A DNA stretch of 15,678 nt from Acidocella sp. (GCA_029077775.1 JAQNCU010000025.1:1-15678), one strand, 5' to 3'. Shown: positions 1 to 7,803, numbered from the stretch's first letter. The notes: generated by a model from the sequence alone, not told the origin. Program-made: numbers and translations.

Positions 1-287
1 CGGGTCGCTTCGAGATTGTCGCCTCGTTGAGCGGCCAGCCAGCCGCCGACCTTCGCTGTTGCCAATAAGACCTTGTCTGTGGCGAACTCCGCCTCGACCC
101 GGGCGAAAGCGGCGGCTATCGCCCACCTCTCCGAACGGACGAAGTCGTCCACGAAGATTGCTCCGTGGCTGGCCATAAACGATCTTGCGCCCGGGGCGAG
201 ATGGTCCGAGACGGCGCCGGTAAGGCCGTAGCGTATTCCGCCAACAACGTCAGCGACCTCGCGTACGCTCTCCGCTGTCGGAGACAC
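1..287 (-). CDS. Partial open frame of unknown function, runs off the left edge
   Basis: I do not recognise this protein. Reading the minus strand from a GTG at 287 gives about 95 codons without a stop to the window edge. It is a plausible soluble sequence rich in Ala, Val, Asp and Glu, with stretches such as SDHLAPGARSFMASHGAIF and FVDDFVRSERWAIAAAF. The frame stays open further upstream, to at least about 450, but that part is rich in Thr, Ser and Pro and may not be coding. Third codon positions are GC-rich, yet less so than in the central genes, which fits a different source organism. The start is uncertain because no clear ribosome binding site is visible. It overlaps the 5' part of the + strand frame that contains the kinase fragment, and that part looks non-coding. 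Confidence 0.25.
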   Translation of the reverse strand, partial: MSPTAESVREVADVVGGIRYGLTGAVSDHLAPGARSFMASHGAIFVDDFVRSERWAIAAAFARVEAEFATDKVLLATAKVGGWLAAQRGDNLEAT

Positions 288-440
288 TATGGTGCCTCGC
301 TCGCTCCCTGTTTTAGGCCCAGTGCTCGGGTCGGTGTCACCAGCCGCAAGGTAGCCAGTGGCCCATCGCGGTGTAGAAGTGCCGCTTGTTGTAGTGGAGT
401 TGCTGACCACGGGGGGTGGCCTGCGATTTCCTGGGTGGGC
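1..440. other. Probable foreign segment at the left end, joined to a kinase gene
   Basis: None of the + strand frames before about 440 resembles the N-terminal part of a protein kinase, although the kinase homology from about 450 onward is strong and starts in the middle of the catalytic domain. The minus strand looks more like coding sequence here. This suggests a junction between unrelated DNAs between roughly 390 and 450. No insertion-sequence ends or target duplication are visible at the boundary. It could be an assembly chimera or a real rearrangement; I favour the former because the right end shows the same pattern. Confidence 0.35.
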
Positions 441-1046
441 GCACCGCCGATGGGGCTGCCCGAGGGGATCGGGGTCGCCTTAAAATTATGCGAGGCGGTG
501 CAGGATCTGGCGGCCATACAGATCATCCACCGGGATTTGAAGCCGGATAACATCATGTTGCTCGCGCATAACGAGATCCGGTTGCTGGATCTGGGGCTTG
601 CCTATCTGCCGGGGATCGACGCGCAGGACGCCGTGAAGCCGGGTGGCACGTTGCGCTATATGGCGCCGGAATTACTGCAAAATGCCCCCGCCGATGCGCG
701 CACCGAGGTTTATGCACTGGCGGTCACGATCTATCGGATGTTCGCAGGCGGGGCCTTCCCCTTTGGCCAGCGTGAGGCGGTGCCGCTGGCCCGGTTGCGG
801 CCGGATTTGCCGGGCTGGCTGGGGGTGTGTCTGGCCCGCGCGCTGGAGGGTAAACCAAGTGCCCGGTATGATGACGCCGGAGCCTTCGCGGCGGCATTGC
901 AGGCCGGGCTGGTCAGTGGGGCGGAGGCGCAAGCCAAACCGCGCCGGTGGCCAATGGTAACGCCGCTGCAAGGCTGGCGGGCGGCGGCGATCATCCTCGG
1001 GTTCGGGTTTTTGGTATTGCTGCTGCGCGCGCTTGGAGTGCGATGA
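165..1046 (+). CDS. C-terminal half of a membrane-anchored Ser/Thr protein kinase (5' part not kinase)
   Basis: The frame is open from an ATG at 165, but only the part from about 450 (residue 96) looks like a protein kinase. From there it shows the catalytic loop IIHRDLKPDNIMLL (residues 120-133), a metal-binding DLG in place of DFG (142-144), MAPELL of the activation segment (166-171) and the C-lobe. A single hydrophobic segment lies at about residues 273-290, followed by a short Arg-ending tail, so the protein would be anchored at its C-terminus with the kinase in the cytoplasm. The ATP-binding N-lobe with its Gly-rich loop and catalytic Lys is absent, so this product could not work as a kinase. 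The layout resembles bacterial kinases that carry a PP2C phosphatase domain in front, but that part is not here. The native start has probably been lost at a junction with unrelated DNA. Confidence 0.7.
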   Translation: MAGHKRSCARGEMVRDGAGKAVAYSANNVSDLAYALRCRRHYGASLAPCFRPSARVGVTSRKVASGPSRCRSAACCSGVADHGGWPAISWVGAPPMGLPEGIGVALKLCEAVQDLAAIQIIHRDLKPDNIMLLAHNEIRLLDLGLAYLPGIDAQDAVKPGGTLRYMAPELLQNAPADARTEVYALAVTIYRMFAGGAFPFGQREAVPLARLRPDLPGWLGVCLARALEGKPSARYDDAGAFAAALQAGLVSGAEAQAKPRRWPMVTPLQGWRAAAIILGFGFLVLLLRALGVR

Positions 1047-1065
1047 CATCAAAATTACCCACTTT

Positions 1066-1170
1066 TTGGTTCCATTTGATGAATGAATCGCCCTCTAATC
1101 ATTTATTCAGAGGCGGATTCGGACACAAAACTGAGTCGCAACAGCGATACAGCTTTATGTCATCCGGCTC
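1066..1170 (+). repeat. 105-bp intergenic element, copy 1
   Basis: This stretch aligns without gaps to 9605-9709 over 105 positions, with about 77 matches by hand count. The last 19 bases (GCTTTATGTCATCCGGCTC) and a block TGAATCGCCCTC are identical in both. Two potential stems are present: GAATCGCCCTC (1085-1095) with GAGGCGGATTC (1110-1120), 9 of 11 paired, and GACACAAA (1122-1129) with TTTATGTC (1154-1161), one mismatch. Inside the second loop CTG..TCGC and GCGA..CAG can pair. The element lies between the kinase and the phosphoesterase gene and ends 3 bp before the latter's start codon. It could be a structured leader RNA or a small dispersed repeat. Confidence 0.7.
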
Positions 1171-1173
1171 TGG

Positions 1174-2031
1174 ATGATTCGTATTTTATACATGAGCGAT
1201 CTGCACCTGGAGATGGAGCGTTGGCAGCTGCGCGTGCCGGGGTGGGAGCGGTATCTGGCGCGGCACCGGGCGATTGCCAAACACCCGGCGCGCGGGCCAC
1301 TGCTGAACGGGCTGGGCAGTGTGGATTTGGTGGTGCTGGCGGGCGATATTCATAATGGCCTGCGCGGCATTGTCTATGCCGAGCAGGTGGCGGCGTATTT
1401 GGCGGCGCCGGTCGTATATGTCGCGGGCAACCATGAATTTTATCACCACGACATCGCCCGGCTGCTGCCCGCATGCCAAAAAGCCGCGCCGCATTCCGAG
1501 GGGCAAGTGCGCTTCCTGGAGCGTGGGGTGGCGCGTTATGACATACGCGGGCAGCGGGTGACTGTTCTCGGCTGCACGATGTGGACAGATTACGACCTTA
1601 CCGGCGACCGACAGGCGGCGATGCGCGTGGCGAAGACCCAAATGAACGACCATGCGCTCATCCGGTTGGGCCGGGCGGTGTTCACACCCGATGACGCCCG
1701 CGCCCGGCATTTAGAATCGCGGCTCTGGCTGCATAAAACACTCGCCAGGCTGACCCGCGATGACCCGGCTGCCCGCAATATCATCGTCACGCACCATGCG
1801 CCGGGTGCGGGTTATCTCGGCGCGCGGGTGGGCGGCATCGCGCCTGCCTATGCGTCGGACATGGTGATCGAGTTTGCCTCATTGCGGCCCGCGGCGTGGG
1901 TCCATGGACACACGCATTTCACGCATAACTCAGTGGCCGAGGGAATGCGGATCATGTCCGCGCCGCGCGGCTATGTGACCGAGGGTGCCGAGACCATGCT
2001 GGATTATAAACCCGGGATTTTGGAGATTTAA
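1174..2031 (+). CDS. Calcineurin-like metallophosphoesterase
   Basis: This 285-residue protein has the standard metal-binding motifs of the calcineurin-like phosphoesterase fold in order: SDLH near residue 8, LAGDIHNG near 57-64, the GNHE signature in VAGNHEFYHHD near 85-95, VTHHAPG near 206-212 and the C-terminal WVHGHTH near 237-243. Such enzymes use two metal ions to hydrolyse phosphomono- or diesters; the substrate cannot be read from the sequence. There is no signal peptide, so it should be cytoplasmic. The ATG at 1174 lies directly after the 105-bp repeat element, and no strong ribosome binding site is visible before it. The next gene starts 6 bp after its stop, so the two are probably co-transcribed. 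The closeness to a kinase fragment upstream is not enough to infer a common pathway. Confidence 0.88.
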   Translation: MIRILYMSDLHLEMERWQLRVPGWERYLARHRAIAKHPARGPLLNGLGSVDLVVLAGDIHNGLRGIVYAEQVAAYLAAPVVYVAGNHEFYHHDIARLLPACQKAAPHSEGQVRFLERGVARYDIRGQRVTVLGCTMWTDYDLTGDRQAAMRVAKTQMNDHALIRLGRAVFTPDDARARHLESRLWLHKTLARLTRDDPAARNIIVTHHAPGAGYLGARVGGIAPAYASDMVIEFASLRPAAWVHGHTHFTHNSVAEGMRIMSAPRGYVTEGAETMLDYKPGILEI

Positions 2032-2037
2032 ACGGCG

Positions 2038-2901
2038 GTGGCGGCCATCCCCAATCCATTCTACGAGCCGGCGTGGCAGAGCGCGCTGGGCCGGGCCGAG
2101 GGCGCGCTGGCGCAGTGCAAGCTCACGGCTGAGATGGCGGCGCAACAGGGGTTTGGCGGGCCACGCCATCTGGTGGCGCTGCGGGCGCTGGATGCGGCGC
2201 GCGAGGCTGTGGCAGCGGCCTGGCGCAGCCGGTTTGAGAGCATCGAGGCTTATGCGCGCTGGCGGTTCTCCACGCTGAAACGCGACCAGGAGGATATGCT
2301 GGTGCAGGATTTCGCTGCGTTTTTCAGCATCGAGGACGTGGATGCGGCTTATCTGCGCGCACAAACGCGGGTGGGCGAGGTGCTTGCAGGCAAGGCGGCG
2401 TTTCTCAATATTGGCCAGCCTGTGGGTTTGGCGGCGTTTGGCCCGGGTGAAAAAATCTTGTCTTCACCACGGCGGTTCTCAGCGGCTGAATTGGGGCGGC
2501 AGGGTGATGAAATGCTGGAATGCGTGGTGAGCTTTCATGAACGGGGTGCGGAATTTCACATCTGTATCGGGCATCGCTGGGGGGCATTATCGGCGGGGGC
2601 CGAGGATGCGTTCAGGCTGATCGCCACGCAACTGGCGCGCCAGACGATTATGATTTTGAGCCCCGAGGCGGAAATTTTGTTCGCGGGCGGGCAGCACGCC
2701 GCCCCTGCCTATCGCGACCTGATCCGTGCGGTGAATGACCATGCAAGGCGTTTTGTTTTCTATCGGCATTTGCTGCCCGCGCGGGGCATGAAGGAGCAGT
2801 TTTGCAGGGTGGATATGGGGTGGGATGGCGCGCGGTTTATCGATCCGGATTTTTCCGCGTGTTTGTATGAAGCCGTTCCGGCATCGCTGGTGAAAATTTG
2901 A
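2038..2901 (+). CDS. Hypothetical protein, co-transcribed with the phosphoesterase
   Basis: I do not recognise this 287-residue protein. It starts at a GTG 6 bp after the phosphoesterase stop; GGAG at 2022-2025 lies 12 bp upstream as a rather distant ribosome binding site. The first ~110 residues are rich in Ala, Arg and Glu and look helical. The remainder is mixed alpha/beta, with short hydrophobic strands such as MLECVVSFHERGAEFHICIG and TIMILSPEAEILFAGG. There is no signal peptide or membrane segment and no obvious catalytic motif. It ends next to the promoter of the methylamine operon, and its stop codon overlaps the proposed -35 box there. Codon use matches the neighbours, so it is probably a real native gene. 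Confidence 0.72.
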   Translation: MAAIPNPFYEPAWQSALGRAEGALAQCKLTAEMAAQQGFGGPRHLVALRALDAAREAVAAAWRSRFESIEAYARWRFSTLKRDQEDMLVQDFAAFFSIEDVDAAYLRAQTRVGEVLAGKAAFLNIGQPVGLAAFGPGEKILSSPRRFSAAELGRQGDEMLECVVSFHERGAEFHICIGHRWGALSAGAEDAFRLIATQLARQTIMILSPEAEILFAGGQHAAPAYRDLIRAVNDHARRFVFYRHLLPARGMKEQFCRVDMGWDGARFIDPDFSACLYEAVPASLVKI

Positions 2902-2926
2902 CCGTCAAATTATTCCTGGACATTAT
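2898..2926 (+). promoter_or_regulatory. Candidate promoter of the mgd operon
   Basis: TTGACC (2898-2903) and CATTAT (2921-2926) are separated by 17 bp, matching a sigma-70 type promoter at 5/6 and 4/6 positions. Transcription would start near 2933, giving a leader of about 45 bases before the GTG start at 2977. The same -35 hexamer and spacer length recur before mgsA. Confidence 0.5.
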
Positions 2927-2948
2927 GGTATTTTACTGACAGGAATAA
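2910..2948. promoter_or_regulatory. Inverted repeat flanking the mgd -10 box, candidate operator
   Basis: TTATTCCTG (2910-2918) is an exact reverse complement of CAGGAATAA (2940-2948), with a 21-bp gap. The left arm lies between the -35 and -10 boxes and the right arm just after the expected transcription start. That position suits a repressor or activator site; as RNA only the right arm would be transcribed, so a terminator is unlikely. A related block (AATTATTC, TTCCTGG) occurs before mgsA. Confidence 0.45.
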
Positions 2949-2976
2949 AGTTGTTCCAGATGTGTGACCAAGGGCT

Positions 2977-4227
2977 GTGAGATATTCCGCGTTATCGGTC
3001 CTGAAACAGGCGCTTACCGGCCATAAAGGCTGGCAACCCGCCTGGCGTGATGCGGTGCCAGCGCCGCATTATGATGTGGTGATTATCGGTGGCGGGGGTC
3101 ACGGCCTCGCCACCGCTTTTTATCTGGCCCGGGATTATGATGTCGGGCGGATCGCGGTGGTGGAACGATCATGGCTCGGCAATGGCAGCATCGGGCGCAA
3201 CACCACCATCATACGCTCGAATTATTTGCTTCCCGGCAATCTGCCGTTCTACGAACTCTCACTGAAATTATGGGAAGGGTTGGAACGCGATATCAATTAC
3301 AACGCCATGGTGAGCCAGCGCGGCGTGTATAATTTGTTTCATTCCGATATGCAGCGCGATGCCTATGCCAGACGCGGTAATGCCATGCGGCTGCACGGAA
3401 TCGATGCCGTGCTGCTGGACCGTGCGGCATTGCGCAAGACCATACCGTATCTCGATTATGAAAATGCGCGCTTCCCCATCCAGGGCGCGTTGTTGCAGGC
3501 GCGCGGCGGCACGGTGCGCCATGATGCCGTGGCCTGGGGGTATGCGCGCGCGGCGGCGAAACTGGGGGTCGATATCATCCAGAATTGCGAGGTGACAGGC
3601 ATCCGGCAAATGGGTGGCGTGGCTGTGGGGGTGGAGACCAGCCGGGGTTATATTGGCGCCGGAAAGATCGGCATGGCGGTGGCGGGCGCGACATCGCAGG
3701 TGGCGGCGATGGCCGGGTTGCGGTTGCCGATCGAGAGCCATGCCTTGCAGGCTTTTGTGTCGGAAGCGGTCAAGCCGCTGGTTGATCACGTGATCACCTT
3801 TGGGGCCGGGCATTTTTATATCTCGCAATCCGACAAAGGCGGATTGGTGTTTGGCGGGGATATTGACGGGTATAATTCCTATGCCGCGCGGGGCAATCTG
3901 CCGACCATCGAGGATGTGTGCGAGGGCGGCATGGCGATGATGCCGATGCTGGGCCGGGCGCGGCTGGTGCGCCATTGGGGCGGCGTGATGGATATGAGCA
4001 TGGATGGCTCGCCGATCATCGACAAAACGCCTGTGACGAACCTCTATCTCAACGCCGGGTGGTGCTATGGCGGGTTCAAGGCGACCCCGGCCTCCGGCGT
4101 TTGCTTCGCGCATCTGATCGCGCGTGAGGCGCCGCATGAGGTCGCGGTGGGATACCGGTTGGACCGGTTCGCCGAGGGGTGGGTGATCGACGAGAAAGGT
4201 TCCGGCGCGCAGCCGAATTTGCACTGA
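2977..4227 (+). CDS. mgdA: N-methylglutamate dehydrogenase subunit A (sarcosine oxidase beta-like)
   Basis: This 416-residue flavoprotein belongs to the beta subunit family of heterotetrameric sarcosine oxidase. It has an FAD-binding Rossmann motif at residues 38-43 (IIGGGGHG), followed by VVER near 61-64. The RHD motif at 181-183 (GGTVRHDAVAW) holds the His to which FMN is covalently attached in this family. The C-terminal WCYGGFKATPASG stretch is also typical. It would carry out the actual oxidation of the N-methyl group. The start is a GTG with AAGGG 4 bp upstream; no ATG fits better. Its stop overlaps the start of the next subunit (TGATG). The choice of N-methylglutamate rather than sarcosine as substrate rests on the mgs and gmaS genes in the same window. 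Sequence alone cannot separate the two. Confidence 0.85.
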   Translation: MRYSALSVLKQALTGHKGWQPAWRDAVPAPHYDVVIIGGGGHGLATAFYLARDYDVGRIAVVERSWLGNGSIGRNTTIIRSNYLLPGNLPFYELSLKLWEGLERDINYNAMVSQRGVYNLFHSDMQRDAYARRGNAMRLHGIDAVLLDRAALRKTIPYLDYENARFPIQGALLQARGGTVRHDAVAWGYARAAAKLGVDIIQNCEVTGIRQMGGVAVGVETSRGYIGAGKIGMAVAGATSQVAAMAGLRLPIESHALQAFVSEAVKPLVDHVITFGAGHFYISQSDKGGLVFGGDIDGYNSYAARGNLPTIEDVCEGGMAMMPMLGRARLVRHWGGVMDMSMDGSPIIDKTPVTNLYLNAGWCYGGFKATPASGVCFAHLIAREAPHEVAVGYRLDRFAEGWVIDEKGSGAQPNLH

Positions 4228-4490
4228 TGCGCCTCCAATGCCCCCATTGCGGCCCGCGCGGTCTGGCTGAGTTCACCTACCATGGCGATGCCACCGTGCA
4301 GCGCCCGGTGGATCGTGGGGCCGGGTCAAGCGCGGCGTGGGCGGATTATGTGTATCTCCGTGATAACAAGGCGGGCGTTCATCAGGAATACTGGTATCAT
4401 CAGGCTGGGTGCCATGCGTGGTTGGTCGTCACCCGGCACATGCGCAGCCACGAGGTCATGGCGGTGCGCGCGGCGATGGTGCGGGCATGA
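4227..4490 (+). CDS. mgdB: N-methylglutamate dehydrogenase subunit B (sarcosine oxidase delta-like)
   Basis: A small 87-residue subunit of the sarcosine oxidase delta family. The N-terminal CPHCG (residues 5-9) and a later HQAGC give the Cys, Cys, His and Cys ligands that bind one zinc ion in this family, and AWLVVTRHMRSHEV is a typical C-terminal part. Its role is structural, in assembling the four-subunit complex in the cytoplasm. I chose the ATG at 4227, which overlaps the mgdA stop, over an in-frame GTG at 4179, because the CPHCG motif then falls at its usual place close to the N-terminus. The stop codon overlaps the ATG of the next subunit (ATGA). Confidence 0.87.
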   Translation: MRLQCPHCGPRGLAEFTYHGDATVQRPVDRGAGSSAAWADYVYLRDNKAGVHQEYWYHQAGCHAWLVVTRHMRSHEVMAVRAAMVRA

Positions 4491-7312
4491 GCGGACGCAG
4501 GCTGGCGACAGGCGGGTTGATCGACCGCGCCCGGCCAGTGGATTTTTCGTTCGACGGCAAAGCCTATCAGGGGTTCGCGGGGGACACTCTGGCGTCCGCG
4601 TTATTGGCAAACGGTGTGCGGCTGTTCGGCCGTAGCTTTAAATACCACAGGCCGCGCGGGGTGCTCTCCGACGGGGTGGAGGAGCCCAACGCGCTGGTGG
4701 AATGGCGCGATGGCGCCAGGCGGGAAGCCAATACGCGCGCCACGGTGGCGGAGATTTTCCCCGGGCTGGCGGCGCGCTCGCAGAACCGGTTTCCGTCGTT
4801 GAAATTCGATTTGTTGTCGGTGAACAACGCGCTGGCGCCGTTATTCGCGGCCGGGTTCTACTATAAAACCTTCATGTGGCCCGCCTCGTTCTGGGAGCGG
4901 GTTTATGAGCCGCTGATCCGCCGCGCCGCCGGGCTGGGCCGCAATGCGGGGCTGGCCGACCCGGATGCTTATGAGGCGGTGAACCTGTTCTGCGATGTGC
5001 TGGTGATCGGCGGCGGCAAAGCGGGCATTGCCGAGGCCATGGCGGCGGCGCGCGCAGGCGGGCGCGTATTGCTGTGCGATGAGCGCGCTGGCCTGGGCGG
5101 GCAGGCGCTCTCAGACGGCGAAGCGGTGGATAACGGCGCGCTGGCGGCCCTGCCGAACCTGCGGATCATGAACCGGACCACGGTTTTTGGGGTGTATGAT
5201 GGCGGGGTTTATGGCGCGGTGACCCGCCTGACGGATCATCTGCCAGTGCATGAGGCCGCCGGGCCACGGCAGCGATATTGCCGGATCATGGCCACGCGCG
5301 CTGTGCTGGCGAGCGGCGCGATCGAGCGCCCCATGGTGTTCGCGCATAATGACAGGCCGGGCGTGATGCTGGCCGGGGCGGTGCGCGCCTATATTCACCG
5401 CTACGCCGTGGCCCCTGGGGCGCGGGCCGTGTTGTTTTTGAACCATGACGAGGCCGCGCGGACCATACCGAGCATGGCGGGCGCGGGCATGGCCATCGCG
5501 GCGGTCGTGGATGGGCGGGCGGCAAGCGGTGCGGCGGTGCATGACGCGGCCAAAGCGGTGGGCGCGCCGGTGTTCGCCGGTGCTGCGGTCACGCGCGCAT
5601 TGGGGCGGATGGGGGTAACCGGGGCGGAAATACGTGGCGCGGATGGCGGCATGTTCCGCGTGGCGTGCGACATCATCGCGGTCTCCGGCGGCTGGAATCC
5701 GGCTTTGCATTTAACCTCGCACCTGGATGGCAAGCCGGTCTGGGATGACAAGATCGCGGCGTTCATCCCCGGCAGCCTGCCGCCGGGGATGGTGGTTGCC
5801 GGGGCGGCTGCGGGGGCGGGGATCAATGAGGGGATTATACCGCTATGGCATGTGCCATCCCGGCCCGAGACATCGTTTGTGGATTTTCAGAACGATGTGA
5901 CGGTGAAGGATTTGACCCTGGCGCAGCAGGAGGGGTTTGGCGCAACGGAGCATGTCAAGCGTTACACCACGCTCGGCATGGCGACCGACCAGGGCAAGAC
6001 CGGGAATGTCAACGCGCTTGGCATTATGGCCGGTGGCTGCGCGATGATGGGCACCACGCGGTTCCGCCCGCCTTATACGCCGGTGGCCATCGGCGCGCTG
6101 GCCGGGGCGCATCGCGGCATGCGGTTTCGCCCCGTGCGGCTGACCCCGACGCATGGCTGGGCCGAGGCGCAGGGGGCAATGTTCACCGATGCCGGGCTCT
6201 GGAAGCGCGCGCAGTATTTCCCCCAAGGTGGTGAGGATTGGCGCGAAGCGATGGTCCGTGAGGTAAGCGCGGTGCGCCAAAGCGTGGGCATTTGCGATGT
6301 GACCACCTTAGGTAAAATTGACATCCAGGGGCCTGACGCTGTGGCGTTTCTGGAGTTTGTCTATGCCAATGGCTGGCGCAATCTGGCCGTGGGGCGGGCG
6401 CGATACGGGCTAATGCTGCGCGAGGATGGGTTTGTCATGGATGACGGCACCTGCGCGCGGCTGGGTGAGTGGCATTTTTTGATGACCACCACCACCGCCA
6501 ATGCCGCGCGGGTGATGCAGCATCTGGAATTTTGCCACCAGGTTTTGCGATCCGATCTCGATGTGCGGTTTGCCTCAGTGACGGAGGCATGGGCGCAGGT
6601 GGCGCTGGCCGGGCCGCGCGCGCGCGATGTGTTGGCAAGGCTGGTGGATGATGACGCAGATGTCTCGAACGAGGCGCTGCCCTATATGGGCGTGCGCGCT
6701 GTACGGCTGCGCCAGGGGGTGCCAGCGCGGGTCTTCCGGCTCTCATTCTCGGGCGAGCTTGCCTATGAGATCGCGGTGCCTGCGCGATTCGGGGCGGATT
6801 TGCCGGCATGGTTGATGGCAAGCGGCGCGGATTTTGGGATCACGCCCTATGGGACCGAGGCGCTCGGCGTGATGCGGATCGAGAAGGGCCATCCGGCGGG
6901 GGCGGAGCTGAACGGGCAGACCACCGCGCATGATCTGGGGCTCGGGCGGTTGCTCTCAAAAGCCAAGGATTATGTGGGCCGGGCGATGAGCCAACGCCCC
7001 GCTTTGTGTGATCCGGCGCGGCCCGGGCTGGTGGGTTTGCAGCCGCTGGACGGGGTGAGCCCCTTACGCGCGGGCAGCCATATGCTGCGGCCCGGTGCAC
7101 CCGCCAATGCCGCGCATGATGAGGGTTATGTGACCTCGGCGGCGTTTTCACCCACGCTCGGGCACCCCATTGCGCTCGCGCTGCTGGCGGGAGGTGTGGC
7201 GCGCCAGGGGGAGACGATCAGGGTTTATGACCCGGTACGTGACGGCGATGCGCTGGCGCTGGTGGTGAACCCGGTTTTCTATGACCCCACCGGGAGCCGC
7301 CTGCGTGGGTGA
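4487..7312 (+). CDS. mgdC: N-methylglutamate dehydrogenase subunit C (sarcosine oxidase alpha-like)
   Basis: This 941-residue protein is the large subunit of a sarcosine-oxidase-type complex. Residues 1-100 form the ferredoxin-like domain that lacks an iron-sulfur cluster (GRSFKYHRPRG is the family signature). A Rossmann motif (CDVLVIGGGKAGIAEA) follows near 169-184 and belongs to the dinucleotide-binding part. From about residue 560 the protein is a GcvT-like aminomethyltransferase domain, with YGTEALGVMRIEKGH conserved. That domain binds tetrahydrofolate and captures the methylene group released on the beta-like subunit, giving 5,10-methylene-H4F. This is why folD and purU further down the operon make sense. 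The start at 4487 overlaps the mgdB stop as ATGA. An upstream in-frame start at 4409 would lie inside mgdB and adds only Arg/Gly-rich residues, so I reject it. Confidence 0.88.
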   Translation: MSGRRLATGGLIDRARPVDFSFDGKAYQGFAGDTLASALLANGVRLFGRSFKYHRPRGVLSDGVEEPNALVEWRDGARREANTRATVAEIFPGLAARSQNRFPSLKFDLLSVNNALAPLFAAGFYYKTFMWPASFWERVYEPLIRRAAGLGRNAGLADPDAYEAVNLFCDVLVIGGGKAGIAEAMAAARAGGRVLLCDERAGLGGQALSDGEAVDNGALAALPNLRIMNRTTVFGVYDGGVYGAVTRLTDHLPVHEAAGPRQRYCRIMATRAVLASGAIERPMVFAHNDRPGVMLAGAVRAYIHRYAVAPGARAVLFLNHDEAARTIPSMAGAGMAIAAVVDGRAASGAAVHDAAKAVGAPVFAGAAVTRALGRMGVTGAEIRGADGGMFRVACDIIAVSGGWNPALHLTSHLDGKPVWDDKIAAFIPGSLPPGMVVAGAAAGAGINEGIIPLWHVPSRPETSFVDFQNDVTVKDLTLAQQEGFGATEHVKRYTTLGMATDQGKTGNVNALGIMAGGCAMMGTTRFRPPYTPVAIGALAGAHRGMRFRPVRLTPTHGWAEAQGAMFTDAGLWKRAQYFPQGGEDWREAMVREVSAVRQSVGICDVTTLGKIDIQGPDAVAFLEFVYANGWRNLAVGRARYGLMLREDGFVMDDGTCARLGEWHFLMTTTTANAARVMQHLEFCHQVLRSDLDVRFASVTEAWAQVALAGPRARDVLARLVDDDADVSNEALPYMGVRAVRLRQGVPARVFRLSFSGELAYEIAVPARFGADLPAWLMASGADFGITPYGTEALGVMRIEKGHPAGAELNGQTTAHDLGLGRLLSKAKDYVGRAMSQRPALCDPARPGLVGLQPLDGVSPLRAGSHMLRPGAPANAAHDEGYVTSAAFSPTLGHPIALALLAGGVARQGETIRVYDPVRDGDALALVVNPVFYDPTGSRLRG

Positions 7313-7796
7313 GGCGGTGGTGGCATTGGCCGGACGGCGGCTGGTCAGCCTGTTGGCGTTTCGCGGCTGTGATGCGGCGTTGGGTCAGGCATTGGGTGTG
7401 GCGTTGCCGGTTTTGGCGCGCGTGGTGGATTTTGGAGGTATGCGCTATTTATGGGCCGGGCCGGGGGCGTGGCTTGCCATGGCGGATGACCCGGCACGGC
7501 TGGACGCTCTGTTTGCCATTGACGCGATGGCGGCGGTGAGCGAGCAAGGGGACGGGCGCTGCCTGTTCTTTGTCAACGGGCCGCAAGCCCGCGAGATTCT
7601 GGCACGATTGCTGCCAATCGACCTGTCGGAGTCGGCGTTTGGGCCGGATTTTGTCGCGATCAGCCAAGCCGGGCATGTCGGTGTGATGGTTTGGCGCGAG
7701 GGCGATGGCTTTATCCTCGCCTGTTACCGCAGCTTTGCGGGCAGTTTGCACCATGCTTTGAACGAGGCAGCGCGCGCTGCCAATTTTCCAATTTAA
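7305..7796 (+). CDS. mgdD: N-methylglutamate dehydrogenase subunit D (sarcosine oxidase gamma-like)
   Basis: A 163-residue protein in the position and of the size of the sarcosine oxidase gamma subunit. The family is weakly conserved; visible hallmarks are LFFVNGPQAREILARLLPIDL and the C-terminal CYRSFAGSLHHALNEAA, which resemble GcvT-like folds. It completes the heterotetramer. I prefer the GTG at 7305, because GGGAG at 7292-7296 lies 8 bp before it. The in-frame ATG at 7281 has no ribosome binding site and would overlap mgdC by 32 bp. With the chosen start the overlap with mgdC is 8 bp, in keeping with the other joints of this operon. Confidence 0.8.
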   Translation: MGEAVVALAGRRLVSLLAFRGCDAALGQALGVALPVLARVVDFGGMRYLWAGPGAWLAMADDPARLDALFAIDAMAAVSEQGDGRCLFFVNGPQAREILARLLPIDLSESAFGPDFVAISQAGHVGVMVWREGDGFILACYRSFAGSLHHALNEAARAANFPI

Positions 7797-7803
7797 GCGA
7801 AGG

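Noticed and set aside
340..400. Possible transposase C-terminal remnant on the minus strand (HYNKRHFYTAMGHW)
   Set aside because: It resembles IS3-type ends only loosely, is very short, and no inverted repeat or target duplication is visible.
1066..1170. 105-bp element as a rho-independent terminator
   Set aside because: The stems are imperfect, only moderately GC-rich and not followed by a T-run in either copy.
3268..4224. 318-residue minus-strand open frame opposite mgdA
   Set aside because: It is rich in Arg, His and Pro, has no family features, and lies fully opposite a well-supported flavoprotein gene; long antisense frames are common in GC-rich DNA.
2977..7796. Plain heterotetrameric sarcosine oxidase (soxBDAG)
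   Set aside because: The subunits are homologous and this remains possible, but mgsABC and gmaS in the same cluster make N-methylglutamate the more likely substrate.
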